From the NCBI GenBank assembly GCA_035578175.1, contig JAQMRL010000007.1:50807227-50871226 (forward strand): DNA of 64,000 nucleotides. Reading direction: 5' to 3'. Source of the stretch: Catonia carolina. Lineage: Eukaryota > Arthropoda > Insecta > Hemiptera > Achilidae. The position numbers and the translations under genes are program-made. This document shows, piece by piece, positions 11,371 to 23,130 of the stretch. How positions within the stretch are numbered: position 1 is the first letter of the stretch; every line of letters begins with the position of its first letter. The notes under the pieces are model-generated. The model worked only from the letters and a program-made list of their open reading frames with translations, was not told where the DNA came from and ran no database searches.

Positions 11371-11724
11371 TCTTTTTTATCACTCATATTCATCTATTGC
11401 TTTTCACTAACCCTAATTTGCATAACAGTCTGATACTGTACTATTTTTATGCCGGTCCGTCGATTGTATTTTGCCCGCTGTTGGAGCTGTGACATGGTTG
11501 CTGCTGCCAATAGATGGTGCAGCGGTCAAACCTCTCACAGTGCGTGTGCCAGTGGTAAGATATACGTGAGGGAAAGTGAAAGCGATAGTTGAGAAGGTGA
11601 TCAGACATTATCGATTCCATCTCTAGAGAAGGTCGATACGGAGGAAAAATTATCGCTCAACATTGAGTTTTTTCTTGCTTCACTCTTCCCTTCCCTACCC
11701 CTCGCTTCACCGGGAGGCAGTGGT

Positions 11725-11930
11725 AAAAGGTGCTCGCTGCATCAGCGACTGCTCCTATTCTATTAGGCAGCGGTACAGACAACCTCACTTCGCTTCACTG
11801 GCGACTGCTCCTTTCGTAGGCATTGATAAAAGGTGTTCGCTGCTTCGACGACTGCTCCTAATCGTTTAGGCAGCGGTACAGATGACCTCCCTTTCGCTTC
11901 CCAGTGGCTGCTCCTCTTTGAGGTAGCGGC
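11725..11930 (+). repeat. GC-rich tandem duplication, about 103-bp unit
   Basis: Two head-to-tail units begin 'aaaaggtgctcgctgc' (11725) and 'aaaaggtgttcgctgc' (11828). Both contain 'cgactgctccta', 'ttaggcagcggtacaga' and 'tggc/tggctgctcc'. The area is much richer in GC than the rest of the pogo-like element. The open frames across it (11663-12129, both strands) look like by-products of base composition, not a gene. Confidence 0.75.
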
Positions 11931-12271
11931 GAAGGCTTCCCCAACCATTTCTTTTCTTCCTTTTGAACTGCGCCGCCGGATGCCCTGCCGCTCCGATCGG
12001 TTCTATGTTGGTTCTACCGATTGTGCTACTACAAGGCGGTGGCGACAAGTCCTTCGTAAAACCAAAAATAAAAATCTTCAGAATCAGCCCTTCCTCCAAA
12101 TGAAAATTCTGGCTTTGTTGTGCCTTTGAAAATTTTGTATTGTGTTTAACTTATTGTATAGTAAATACTATATTATTTTTATTTTACTCGTGTAAATTGC
12201 ATACATAGGAATTTCAGTGATTTTTGGCTGTTTTGGATTACCCGGATTTGGTTAACCGGGATTCTACTGTA

Positions 12272-15200
12272 GAATATATACTGTAGGCCTACTGAAGAGT
12301 ATTTCAGACACACAAAAGTTTTCCTCTAATTTGTAGCACAAACACAGTTTTTGAAGGAAACACCCGCTTCTAAATGTATTGACCATCTTAATGTACTAAA
12401 TGTAATAGTTTTTTATCTCATCGTATTTTTGTAGAAAAATTTTACCTTAGTGCAAAAAATTTAAATGATATTGATGAGGTATTTCAGTTAAATTAAATTA
12501 TAAGCCACATTTATTTATTTCATGTGATTCGTGAAGATCCAAATCACTTTTGATTAATTACTACAAAAAACCTTTGTATAAAATTTAATTTCATACCACA
12601 ATTACATAAGTACATTTCAATTTAACAGAATTTAAAATTAAAATTTAAGTTGATGAAAATTATACATTCAGCTTTGCATTAACAAATACTTTGTATTTAC
12701 AAATAAACACTTAAGTTACAGTCACGATACATACATTACACGGTCTTACATATTAAATTATTCTGAGAATATACATTCAGAATTTAATATAACTAAACTA
12801 ACTAACTCATAGCTTTAAATACTTTTTAATACAAATCTAGGTTATAGATAGGCCTACCTATGTGTAGAGTACATGAGTACATTTTACTCATTATATTGAG
12901 TATCCAAAGTATTAAAAAAACCTAAATAGTTTTTTAACCTTTAAAAATAAAAATTTAAATCATTCAAGGTATATTTTTGGTATTCTTAACAAGATTTTTA
13001 AATGGTAGTGAATTTTTTTCTGTCTTCAGGGCTTTTGTAATAAAAACTTATTTTTATTTGGTACATGATTGTGAAAATTTTCTTACGAGATGCCTTTAAG
13101 TTTACGCTTCATTTAAAATTTGGTTTTTCCTTGAAACAAACTTTCTACCTTTATTTAAAATTAAAGTTTTTTTGTTGACTTTGGACTACAAAATACAGAT
13201 TTACATTTTGGAACTCATGTTATTCTTCTAATACGAATAATTTATTTTCTTTAATTGTAAAACTCGCTTTTCTTCAATCCACACACTCAGACTCTGATGT
13301 TCTTATCTTTTTCTGTCAGATGTTAAACCAAAAAAGAAAAATTTAAATGTGTTTCTGTCATGAGTTTCTCATTATGTACGGTAATTTCCATTTTTCCAAA
13401 ATCTCTGCATTTCAGTTGTCCACTTTTTCCATCTTTTACTTTTTTGAAAAATTCTACAATTGGTCTTAATTTATTTGTATCCATCTGAATTACGCGGCCA
13501 TTAAGTTTCGCTCGTCATTTTTTTATTGCTGTTGAAAATCTCTAAATGTTTCGGGTAAAGTTTTTCACTAATGAAAGACTTTTAATTATGACTTGATGAT
13601 TAATGAAAGACTTATTTTAATTCTAAAAACCTTTAATTCAGGAAAATAATTATTATTTTCGAGTAGTCATTATCTTGGATCTCTTTGGCCTAGTTATTTT
13701 TCTAAGAATGTTTCTTTTCAGTTTCTCAATCTCGTTAATTTTTTCTCTTGTTAATTAAATATTCAGCTGTGTAAAGGCATTCTGGTATTATGTATTACCT
13801 TTTTTAATATTAACTGAGTTTTTAGTTGATGGAGATTGATTTTTTATTGAATACGTTGTGTGTTAATCTGTGTGCTAATTCCATCTTCCTAACTCCATTG
13901 TTTTTATTTATTTTTTTTTTACCATAAATTTGAATGAAAGCTAATGTTCAAGTTTTTGGATTTAAATATTTGAACACACTATCTCAAATTTAAATCCTCA
14001 CTGAAGGTTATTGTATTTCATCTAGAAAAGCATTTTTCAATTGTTCTGTCATATACAAGGCATTAATCTGTCTTGATCTGTCATTGATCTGTCTTTAAAA
14101 TTCAATTAAAAAAATATACATTACTTTAAAATTTAAAATTATTACTTTTTAAAAACAGTCCTATAACATATTTTTTTCTACTGTAGCAATCTAATGAGAC
14201 TTGTATTCCTAAACATTTTATCTTTATTGAAAATATTTTAGCTATAATCAGTATTTTTTTTCTTTAATTAAAAATTCTGTTCATTACTCATATATCAATA
14301 GTAGGTTTGGAATTTTAATTTTAGATACAAATAACTAAAATAGTTATTATTATCTGAGGTTTCATATTTTCGACAATATCTCAGTAGAAATTTGATTTAA
14401 TAAATAAAAAAAAATATTTGTTTTATAGTAAATTCCATACCAAGTTTTGATAACTACATTCTGGTACAGTACTATGCTGGAAATATTTGTGGTTGATTAC
14501 ATAATTTGTGTGGACTCATGCATATTTGAAAATTCAAGGCTAATGAGACGAAGTAAAATTATGTAGATTCAATTCTGCATCTATCTTTGAGTATCAAAAA
14601 CTTTTTCTATTTTTATACCAAAAAAATTATCACAGAACCTATTTTGGTGTTAAATGAATATTTTTAAAGTCTATAAATATTAATACTTTTTTAGAAGTTA
14701 TCAAATATCATGCCAATCATCCCTAAGGTTATCATATTTCATTTAGAAAAGCATTTTTCAATTTTTCAATTTTTTTCTTGTTTCTCAGTTAATTGCTCCT
14801 CAATAGAGATTACTGTTTAAAAATCTTGACTTACCCTCTCCAAAATAATTGACTAAGATTTTATCAGCCTCATTAATGAATGTAGTGTTTACATCACAAA
14901 AACATTTATTATGAAATTTTCAAACATTTTCTTCAATAGCTAAAAAATAATTTTAGTAATTCTGATTATTTTTGGATACTCAATATTTTAGGTTAATGTT
15001 AGTTTAAACTTTAAACGTATAAATAAATAATATTATGGCACATAAACTACAATTCCGCGCATAATTTTATAAAGCTTTGTCATTTCTTTGTGTGGTTTCT
15101 TTTTGATAAAAACATGTTTATGCTTATTGTTTAATGTGTATTTGCATGAGTAGCTTTTATGTCATTTATGTACAGCTTTAGTTATAATATATGTTTTAAT

Positions 15201-15585
15201 CATCTTCTTCCATTAATTTTTCCATATTTTTACCACGGAAATGAACAATGAACTCAGATTAATTTACTAAGTTATTTTACAGAAGGCTGTATGTTCCATT
15301 TCTACAGGTTTCTCTATACCAAATTCTTTTCTTTTCTTGTTACTTGAATCTAGGTAATCAAGGGTTTCCAAAAGTTTAATGATGAGAGCCTTTTTTAAAC
15401 TGAAATCAGCATAGCAATTTCTAACAAAATATCTCAAAAAGCTACAAGTTAATTGCTGTCAAAGACAATCACATCAGTTTATTTTTTTAAATATTTCAAT
15501 CTCTAAATTCTTATTTTTATTTTGTTTAAAGTCAAATCATTAGTGACTGCTGTAGTGGGTTTTAATGAGTAATAATTTCCAGATC
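12272..15585. other. AT-rich intron or intergenic DNA, no gene seen
   Basis: About 3.3 kb of very AT-rich sequence with many short T and A runs. I found no coding signal, TIR pair or tandem repeat that I can support here. Confidence 0.6.
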
Positions 15586-15587
15586 CT

Positions 15588-15655
15588 TACTGGGACTCAA
15601 ACTTAGAACCTTCCGCTGTGTAGTTTAGCATGGTAACCACTGTACCATGGATCCA
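15588..15655 (-). repeat. decayed tRNA-derived SINE head
   Basis: The minus strand reads 'ggtacagtggttaccatgc', an A-box-like TACAGTGGTTA, then 'gaaggttctaagtttgagtc', which resembles a B box (GGTTCGAATCC). The spacing is tRNA-like. Several core mismatches and the absence of a clean acceptor stem argue against a functional tRNA. Confidence 0.55.
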
Positions 15656-15744
15656 ATAAAAAAATCCCTTTCATGAGACGATGCGTCTCATGGCTGGTAG
15701 CAATTTTTAAAAAGGCTTACCTTTGACTTATGGCAAAAAGCATT

Positions 15745-16330
15745 AGTGATTTCTTTATCTACTCTTTAAGAGGAATCGAATGACACAATTTTTATTTCCA
15801 AATTCCGACTTTTATTTCTTGACCTACGGTTTTGGGCCACTTCCGGTTGAAACAGAAACTTCAAACCCATTTCAGGCCCCCTAGTTTTTGTGTGGATTAC
15901 GAATCCAAAAACTGTTATTTGCTATCTCTGGTAGTTTCTGACTTTGATTTCATGACTTCCGGTTTTTGGCCACTTCTGGTTGAAACCAGAACTTCAAACC
16001 CAAAGATTTCTGTATCTACTCTTTAAGAGGAGTATCGAATAATAGTATTTTTGTTCCCAAATTCCGACTTTGATTTCTTGACTTTCATTCAAAACTGGAA
16101 CTTCAAACAAAATTCAGGCCCACTAATTTTTGTGTAGATAACAAATTCGAAAACCATTTGTTGCTATCTCTTACAGTTTTTACCTGATTTTTTGACTTCA
16201 GTTTTGGCTTACTTCCGGTCAAAACTGGAATTTCAACCCAATTTAGGCCCACTAACTTTGTGTGCAGATTAAGAATCTTTAAACCGTTTGTTGCTATCTC
16301 TCGTAGTTTCTGACATCTGGGTGTGACAGT
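15745..16330 (+). repeat. diverged tandem repeats, about 130-bp units
   Basis: Four diverged units repeat the order 'gactt(c)cggttttggcc', 'acttccggttgaaac', 'gaacttcaaaccca', 'caggccca(c)cta', 'tttgtgt.gattacgaatcc' and 'gttgctatctctcgtagttt'. Good unit starts lie near 15818, 15955, 16080 and 16197. A 'ctactctttaagaggagtat' block occurs twice (about 15756 and 16014). The repeats do not encode a conserved frame. Confidence 0.75.
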
Positions 16331-16439
16331 CGGATGGACGGATGAAACAAAATGCTAGATTATGAGCACCTCATAAAAATTATTTTTTACCATAAACCCT
16401 AAATTTTCTTTAAATAGTTTTTTTTAAAAGTTCATTTTC

Positions 16440-16975
16440 ATTAAGTTGGATCTATCAGAAATTGGACCGATCCAGGTTAACCGAAAAATGTAGAAAAATC
16501 AATAAAAAGAAAATGTACTTACAGAAAACTCTCTTTAAATTGAATGTAACACACTTTAACATGGACATTTACATATTGCGAATTTACAGTAGTACAAATC
16601 ACACGTTACCAACACATAAAGTCTAGTTTTCCGAAAAGTAACTGGTAAGCTATTTCACGTCAGTTTGGTGCATCGCTTGCGAGCTGCACGATCTTGTATC
16701 CTTTTCAGCCGGTGTTGTCTCCATCTGAACTTCTTACAAAACTGTCTTAAGTTTTCTGATTGTTAATTAAAGTAATAACTTTTGCCTATAATTATTATTC
16801 TAATTACATTTTCTTTCCGTGAATTTTTACAGTACAATATTTTGTTTTCCTCTCTCTGTGATTGTAATGCAATTCCTTAAAAAATTATAAATAAATTTGT
16901 GGCCTAAATCGCTCTGCGTTATCCAGAAATCCGGCTTCAAACGGTCCAACCTAATGAGGTTGCACTTGTAATGCA
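16440..16975. mobile_element. pogo/Tigger-type MITE remnant
   Basis: The left end includes 'attggaccgatccaggttaa' (16465). The right end, reverse-complemented, includes 'ggttggaccgtttgaagccg' and 'tctggataacgc'. Both resemble the 'TTGG.ACC....CGGATAACC' inner TIR of insect pogo/Tigger elements (compare 26312 and 47260). The outer ends and TA duplications are not clear, and there is no coding frame. Confidence 0.5.
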
Positions 16976-17655
16976 TCAAGCGGTCAAGACAGGTAATAAT
17001 TGTATTCAACACCCAATTGCTTTGTGACAAACTAGATGTACTTTATTGACCCGATCATATATGAAAATTTTCTCTGTAAATTTCATCATATCTGTTGAAT
17101 TTATTTCCCTATTTAAATTATTATCATTATCATTCTATGATCATTATTATGATTATTTCTACCCGTTTAACTTCTATGAATTGATTTACCAGTAGGTTAG
17201 TATAAAACACTCAAACCACAAACTACCAGTAGTAGTCACACTCATAATTTGAAACATCGTTTTAAATGCATCTACAGTGCTGGTGCAGCTCACTGGCTAT
17301 TATTTTACGATTTAAAAAAACCTTGAAGATGTGGTTTGTTCAGATTGTACTGTTTCGCCTCTCCCACTCCTTTGCATCGATACTATTCCCCTAATGCAGT
17401 GGCAGCTCGTGCCTTCAAAAATAGGCAAAGAGTTGCAAAAAAACCGAGAAAAACTAGTACACTAATATAATAAGTATCCACGAGACTCCCAAGAGTAAAA
17501 AATGTAAAATACACTAATGTAATATTAATTATAATGTAATGTAATATTGTAAAAAATGTAATATTCACAGTGTGTGTTGTCACACAGTATGTAAAATATA
17601 CACGTACAAAACAACTGTGTGACTCCACAAATACAAAATAACTAATGTACACAGA

Positions 17656-17853
17656 CTGTCTGTCTATAACTTGATGGCCTCCCGCAGAGAGGAGCAGAAT
17701 CAGCCCGCTACTAGCCTTCTCAATAACACTTCATTATGCACCAATTCCAGTGTACTAGTTAGTAGTAGTACATAATGAAATGTTATTGAGAAGGCTAGTA
17801 GCCGGCCAATTCTCCTCCTCTCTGCAGGAGGCCATCAAGTTATAGACAGACAG
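17656..17853. repeat. long hairpin with ~83-bp arms
   Basis: The left arm (17656-17738) and right arm (17770-17853) are almost perfect inverted repeats around a ~31-base loop. The outer parts read 'ctgtctgtctataacttgat' and 'atcaagttatagacagacag'; the inner parts read 'ctagccttctcaataaca' and 'tgttattgagaaggctag'. A few small mismatches lie in the middle. The size fits a MITE or fold-back end or a hairpin RNA source; no protein is encoded. Confidence 0.9.
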
Positions 17854-17885
17854 TACATGGAACATGCAGGTGCATGTTCCATGTA
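17854..17885. repeat. perfect 15-2-15 palindrome
   Basis: tacatggaacatgca, the spacer gg, then tgcatgttccatgta. The arms are perfect and abut the long hairpin on its right side. Confidence 0.95.
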
Positions 17886-18262
17886 GGCTGGTCGACCCGC
17901 CGCAATCTCTTCACTCTTCAGGGACGGGTGGGGAGAGCTATAGTAGGCATGCATATTTGCTGCTGACTCTCCGTTGTCATGGCAACCCGCATAGCAACCT
18001 GTTCCCTCTGGAAGAGAAGCGGCAGCCTCTCTTCTCTTGGGCATTTATTACAAATGCTATTACAAGGGCTATTTATAACATTTAAAAGCGTTCTAAGCAG
18101 ATACAATAATATTATGTACTCTTGTACATTACACTTGTTCATGTAGGCTAATGTAAAAACAAAAATAATTAACAGAAATTATAGTACTTATTTTGTGAGA
18201 GAAATAAATCTTGATACTATCCAGTGTATAGGTGAAGAAGCTTCACCTACTTCACCTGAATA

Positions 18263-18352
18263 TTTTCATACGTTACAAAAAAAATCATTTCATCCTTCAC
18301 CGTCTGCATTAGCAGTAATTGCAAAACAGTCCGACATTAAACAAAAAAAAAA
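18263..18352 (+). mobile_element. SINE-A copy 1, 5'-truncated
   Basis: A 90-bp insertion starts 'ttttcatacgttac', contains 'tttcatccttcaccgtctgc' and ends in an A-rich tail after 'gacattaaac'. Duplications cacctgaata (18253-18262) and cacccgaata (18353-18362) flank it with one mismatch. It matches the 3' two-thirds of the full copy at 59128-59302 and lacks the tRNA-like head. Confidence 0.85.
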
Positions 18353-18392
18353 CACCCGAATAGCCGCCGCTGCCCTATAGTCAATCCAACTA

Positions 18393-18470
18393 TCACTGAG
18401 GCTGTTAGAGGGGAACTCTTCTCCAGTCTTCAGTTGGTGCATGCACCTAGGCAATTTTTTACTATGTTGT
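18393..18470 (-). repeat. interspersed repeat R1, copy 2
   Basis: The reverse complement matches 380-460, with shared 'catagtaaaaaattg' and 'gaagagttcccct' blocks. The family is not recognised. Confidence 0.55.
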
Positions 18471-19318
18471 TCTGTTATATGTAGCTATTAACATGTTGAT
18501 CAAACCTCTTTCTACAACGTGTATTTTTATAATTAACTCCTACCATTACGTAGCCAAATGATGTGAGTGTGATCACAATATGGCACCTCATGCCACCTGC
18601 AGGATGATCCAATACATTTAGTAATAACAATAACAAAAATTATCGACGATAACAATCTCAGCTAGGTATTCTGATATAATGTACACAGTTCACAATAACA
18701 TGACAAATAATTACTTAATACTGTATTTGAATCAGGGAATTATTTTCAATATTAGCATTAAAATTAAGGTCCCAAATTATATATATTTTCCTGCGTAATG
18801 AATTTTCTATTGTTATTCAAAGAAAGGAAAACACAACATTTGTCAGAACACTTATCATTAAATTCAATTAAACTACTTCGCGAGCATTTTAAAAATATGT
18901 TATTTTGTATGTTGTTTGCTTGCATTTACTATTTTTCGCATAGAATTATTTTATTAATGAAATTTGTTGATTGTTTAAATCTATTATTAGTAGACTAGTA
19001 AGCATGTTTATTTGTAGTTATTTTAGTTTGTGGAAATATATCTGTCTTTGTTTGTTTATTAGAACTGTATGAGATAATTATTTAGTTCAGATTGTCAATA
19101 CTACATAGATGGTTTGTTCACTAGCTGTTATGAATTTTACCTGTCGATTAGATACACAATATATGTGATATTAGATCTTGTTACTTTTCTGTCACTTTAT
19201 TATTATATATTAAGTCCGTTTCAGCCAGGTGGGTTGAAATTTTAGAACTACCTGATGTATCTCTGGCTTTCCTTAATTTTTTAATTTCTTTGCGTTTTTT
19301 TCACTTTCTACCTTTAGT

Positions 19319-19440
19319 ACAGTCAATCTTGGATAATACAAATTTTTCGCCCGGTCCGTTGAAAATTTATAGTAACTGAAAAACCCTAACCAGCAACTCG
19401 CGAATACGAAATTTTGGATAAGCCAAACTGATTTCTAATT
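19319..19440 (+). mobile_element. pogo/Tigger-like TIR relic
   Basis: 'tacagtcaatcttggataat' followed by 'tcgcccggtccgttgaaaat', and a second 'ttttggataagccaaac' nearby, resemble the TACAGT..AACCT.GGATAA..CGG terminal region of insect Tigger elements. No matching right end was located. A short Lys/Glu-rich stretch at 19960-20130 may be transposase debris but is not diagnostic. Confidence 0.4.
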
Positions 19441-20159
19441 TTTTACTGTCTCTTCCTCTGTATGAAATATAGGAAATTAAAATATTATTTTCATATTGGT
19501 TTTTGAAATCGAGATTTCACCTGAATACATGTTTTCAAGCCCCTGAACCCAAGAAACATGTTTTTACCGATAAATGTCTTGAGTCACTTGTTACTTGAGT
19601 CACGAGTTTGCCTTTATTTGCAATGAGGGGTAAAGGAGGAAAAGCATCAGTGCGCATGCGCGACTGCTTTCATTTCAGTACAACAAACACAACAACTTGT
19701 ACGATACCCAGAGCATATACAGTATATCGCAGAACCTTTTGTAGGTTAACTGTACGAATATAACTGTTAGTTACTGTAAACAGAAATGAGTTTCTTGAAA
19801 ACATGGGCAGACTATTCACAGTGCTGAACGAAATCTAATATGCAGTGCAATAATGCTGTGAAGTTGAAGCTAAACAAAAATGCCTTTCCCTGCCTCCTAA
19901 CAAAAGCCATGAGCGAGTGGCTAACTACTGTGATGTTTTTCTTTCCACAATTTGAAAAATAAAGAATGAAATTAAAGACGTGAAGAAGCTATTCTTAAAC
20001 AGTTTTGTTGGCAGCTGGTAAAAAAAAGAAATGGTTTGGGAGATACTAGTGAGATTAATAGTGAAGATGCCGGTGACAGCAATAGTAAAGAAGGCGATTT
20101 ATTCATAGAAAATTTTGTTCCAATGGAATAAGGTAGCTGGTAATTATAGTAAATCAAAT

Positions 20160-23120
20160 ATTTCTAGTCAGGTAAATAAGCTATAGACAATAACAGTTCA
20201 CATTTATTTCTTATAAGGTTTACGAAAAAAAAATTTCTTGGAATATACCACAGCTTACAAAATAAATATAGAAACTGCACAGTAGTGAAATGTACGAGTA
20301 GCATCTCACTGTTGAGGTTGGCAGCACTGTCAAATTTTCACTTTCTTTCCTCACAGCCCATCCATACACAAAAGGCAATCTCGTGGCTTCAGTATCTATA
20401 ACAAAATATCTCAAAAAAAATTATATGAAGTTGAAACTTGGAACTTAAGTTAGTTACTGTAAGAAGACTTGACACGAACATATACATTAAAATTTGTCAA
20501 CCAGAAATACTAGTACCTAGTTTATTCACGCAATTATCTAAAAAAAAGGCTCATATGGTTTGTTTAAAATCACCTCAGTTACTACATATTTTGTGCCCTT
20601 GAAAGTGGGGAAATCTGCATGTATGCTGAAATTCGTGAGGGGGCTGTGCCTTCATGATAAAAATATGGGTTTTTAAGATAGCTGCCTTAATGTGCAGTTT
20701 AGGTCAAAAGTTTTTACAATCAAAGTTATGGAAAATGAGAAACAAACAATTTTTATCAAGCATTTTTTCTAGAATGCTTAGTCAGTCAATGATTTTTCAT
20801 ATTTTTCTCATTGAAATTGGTACAAAAAAGGTTTTTTTTAAAGGTTGCGACCTCAGTATGCTAATAAGGGCAAAAGTTTATATAACTAAAGTGATAGAAA
20901 ATTAAAAATTGCCAACTTCTATTTAAAAAATGTTTTCCTACAGAGCTTAATTTTGCGTCAGTTAGTGATTTTTCGTATTGTGGTTCATCAAAATCGAAGT
21001 CAAAGAGAGAGTGACGGACTATTGACAAGTGTATCCGCCAAAGAATCTTTCCCATAGGTTGTTTTACGGATATACGAGTATCCACGTACGGTTTTGAATG
21101 GTTATGGTCATTTTGCGGGTATATTTGCACATTTATGAATTAAATCAAAAAATATTTTGACTAAAGTTTTTCTTAATAGCCTAGTCATCAAAATAATGGC
21201 GGAATATCTAAATATTCAAGGAAATTTGCACCTAGAGAAACTGGGTTGACAGCACTACCCGCCAATGTTTCCTGGCTGTCACGAGGTCGGTGTCGATATC
21301 TGTCGTGTCCAATTTAATCATAGTATTTCTTTAAACAATCTTTTTTACATTTGTACAAAACACTTGTACATTTGTTTTCTCCTATGATGTATCCGCATCA
21401 ATAATTATCGAGTGAAAGTAAAGATAAAATTGTGTGATGAAATTTCCTTGGATTCTGTGCCTTTAAAAACATATTTCTATTAAGGAAAACACATTTTACT
21501 AAAAAAATTGTTTTACCCCAATCCATAATTAAGCGTCTCTGACATTATCCTAATTCCATCCTTGAAGGGTTAAGAAGTCCCGTACCAAATGTAAGGAATA
21601 TTTTTGATGTTGGCATTTTTGTTATTGTTATTTAATACGTGCTTACTACATGCCGCTGAGGGTGAGCAGTGCAGTTATTATATCAGGATGTATGTGGGCC
21701 AAAAACCACTGTAGGAACTACTTCAGTATTAGCAGTTAATTCTAGTATTCGTTTGTATCAGGTCCAAAGTATCAGTTTCTCATGACTCACCTTGTCTTTA
21801 TTTCCATTAAAACTAAATACTGTGAGAGTAATAAACGTACTTCACTCAGTTGGTATTTCTGTTATGGTACCAGGTATTAAAAGTATCAGGTACTGATACA
21901 AATATCAGTACTATTCAGTACTCGTACCAAATTGTACTATGAACAGAAAAATCCTGATCCAATCAAAGACTAGTAGTGGTTTTACTCCGTTTTCGTGCGT
22001 TTTCAATAAAAGTAGTGATTTATTATTCATAGGCCTATTATTAATGTTTTTTATTAATTTTCCTCCGGTTAGACCGGATCACTTTCGGCCCCGCTTGATC
22101 TTGATATAAGGGTTATGCGTACTGGTAAAATACGTTTAAAGATTTCACCATCAAAAATTTTAAATTGGCAGCTATTTAAATTTTTAATCGTTACATCTCA
22201 TAAATACTATTTATGAAACTCATTAACGTTATTTATGATTTAGGAAACATCGTTAAACATCGGCCGTATTTAAGAAATTTTCAACCCAAGAACTCCCAGA
22301 TCTGAGTGTAGATCAAACATGGTTTAGATGCGTGAATATTCCGGACTTATTGGATATCATTACGGTTATCGTTCTCCTTCTTTTCTTCTTCATCTTCTTC
22401 TTCCTCTTCTTCTTCTTTACTGTTTTCATCATAATGAAGTATTTAGTGAATTATTATTTTTATGTTTATATTTTTATGGTTCATGTTATAATTGGAAAAT
22501 TTTAATTTTATTTGATTTTATAAATTTTTATATACAAATTTTTAAATAAGTAATTTCATTTTAAATTTTATGTTGATTTTTATTGTGTTTTATTATTATA
22601 TACTGTCCCTTTAATGGATTATGTAGCTTAATGAAGTTTACTTAAACAAGTATTCAATATAATAATTAATTATTATAAAAAAACTGTTTCTTCATTACAT
22701 GAAAGATTACTGTAGCCAAATATGTTTAAAGGATTTTTTTTAAACACTGATTCCAAAAATTCACGGTAATGTGCTAAACTTAGGTTAATTATTGATAAAT
22801 GTAGTGCTGTAAAACTACAATATAAACAAACTGACATATCCTGTGTCTCTGAAAGGTCTAAAGGCCCAGTTTTAAACTTTTGAACTAAACACTACTCGCT
22901 TATTGGAATATTTGTAGATCTCAGGAATTTTTCATGTATGATGCCATTTCTTTCCCTACTGTGTTTAGAAAGGAAACAGTTTTAAATGTTTGCTTTCCAA
23001 GAAGTGAATCCTCATTTTAAAAAGGGTTTAGCAATCAGAGGATTATGAAAAAAATTATGCAAAATGGAAGTTACTTTTTATCCGTATCTAAAATGGTAAC
23101 TATCAATTCGTTTAGGACTC
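20160..23120. other. non-coding DNA with a (ctt)n tract and short palindromes
   Basis: No gene recognised. A pyrimidine microsatellite of ctt units lies at about 22376-22420. At 21860-21925 are repeated 'ggtac' and 'cagtact' motifs, including the palindrome gtatcaggtactgatac; similar 'cagtactcaatacgagtactg' DNA occurs at 43035-43055. These could be subterminal repeats of an unrecognised DNA element. Confidence 0.5.
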
Positions 23121-23130
23121 GTGCAAAATA

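Larger units (their letters stand above)
9907..12269. mobile_element. pogo/Tigger-like element with intact TIRs and TA duplication
   Basis: The left end reads 'cagtagaatcccgattatcc'. The right end, reverse-complemented, reads 'cagtagaatcccggttaacc', matching in 17 of 20 bases. TA flanks both ends (9905-9906 and 12270-12271). TIRs of the form CAGTAGAA.C.CG.TTA.CC with TA targets are typical of insect pogo/Tigger elements. I find no transposase frame in the 2.36-kb interior. It holds a LINE fragment, a pentanucleotide repeat and a GC-rich tandem duplication, so it is a nonautonomous or gutted copy that has picked up other DNA. Confidence 0.8.

Noticed and set aside
11663..12129. GC-rich overlapping frames on both strands as a gene
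   Set aside because: They cross a 103-bp tandem duplication in high-GC DNA, match no family I know, and appear in several frames at once.
15745..16330. CRISPR-like array
   Set aside because: The repeats are long (~130 bp), diverged and without unique spacers, and the genome is an insect. The same holds for 36760-37300.
17864..18085. Overlapping frames after the long hairpin as a small gene
   Set aside because: They have no start context or family match. The GC-rich DNA seems to be part of the same mobile or palindromic sequence.
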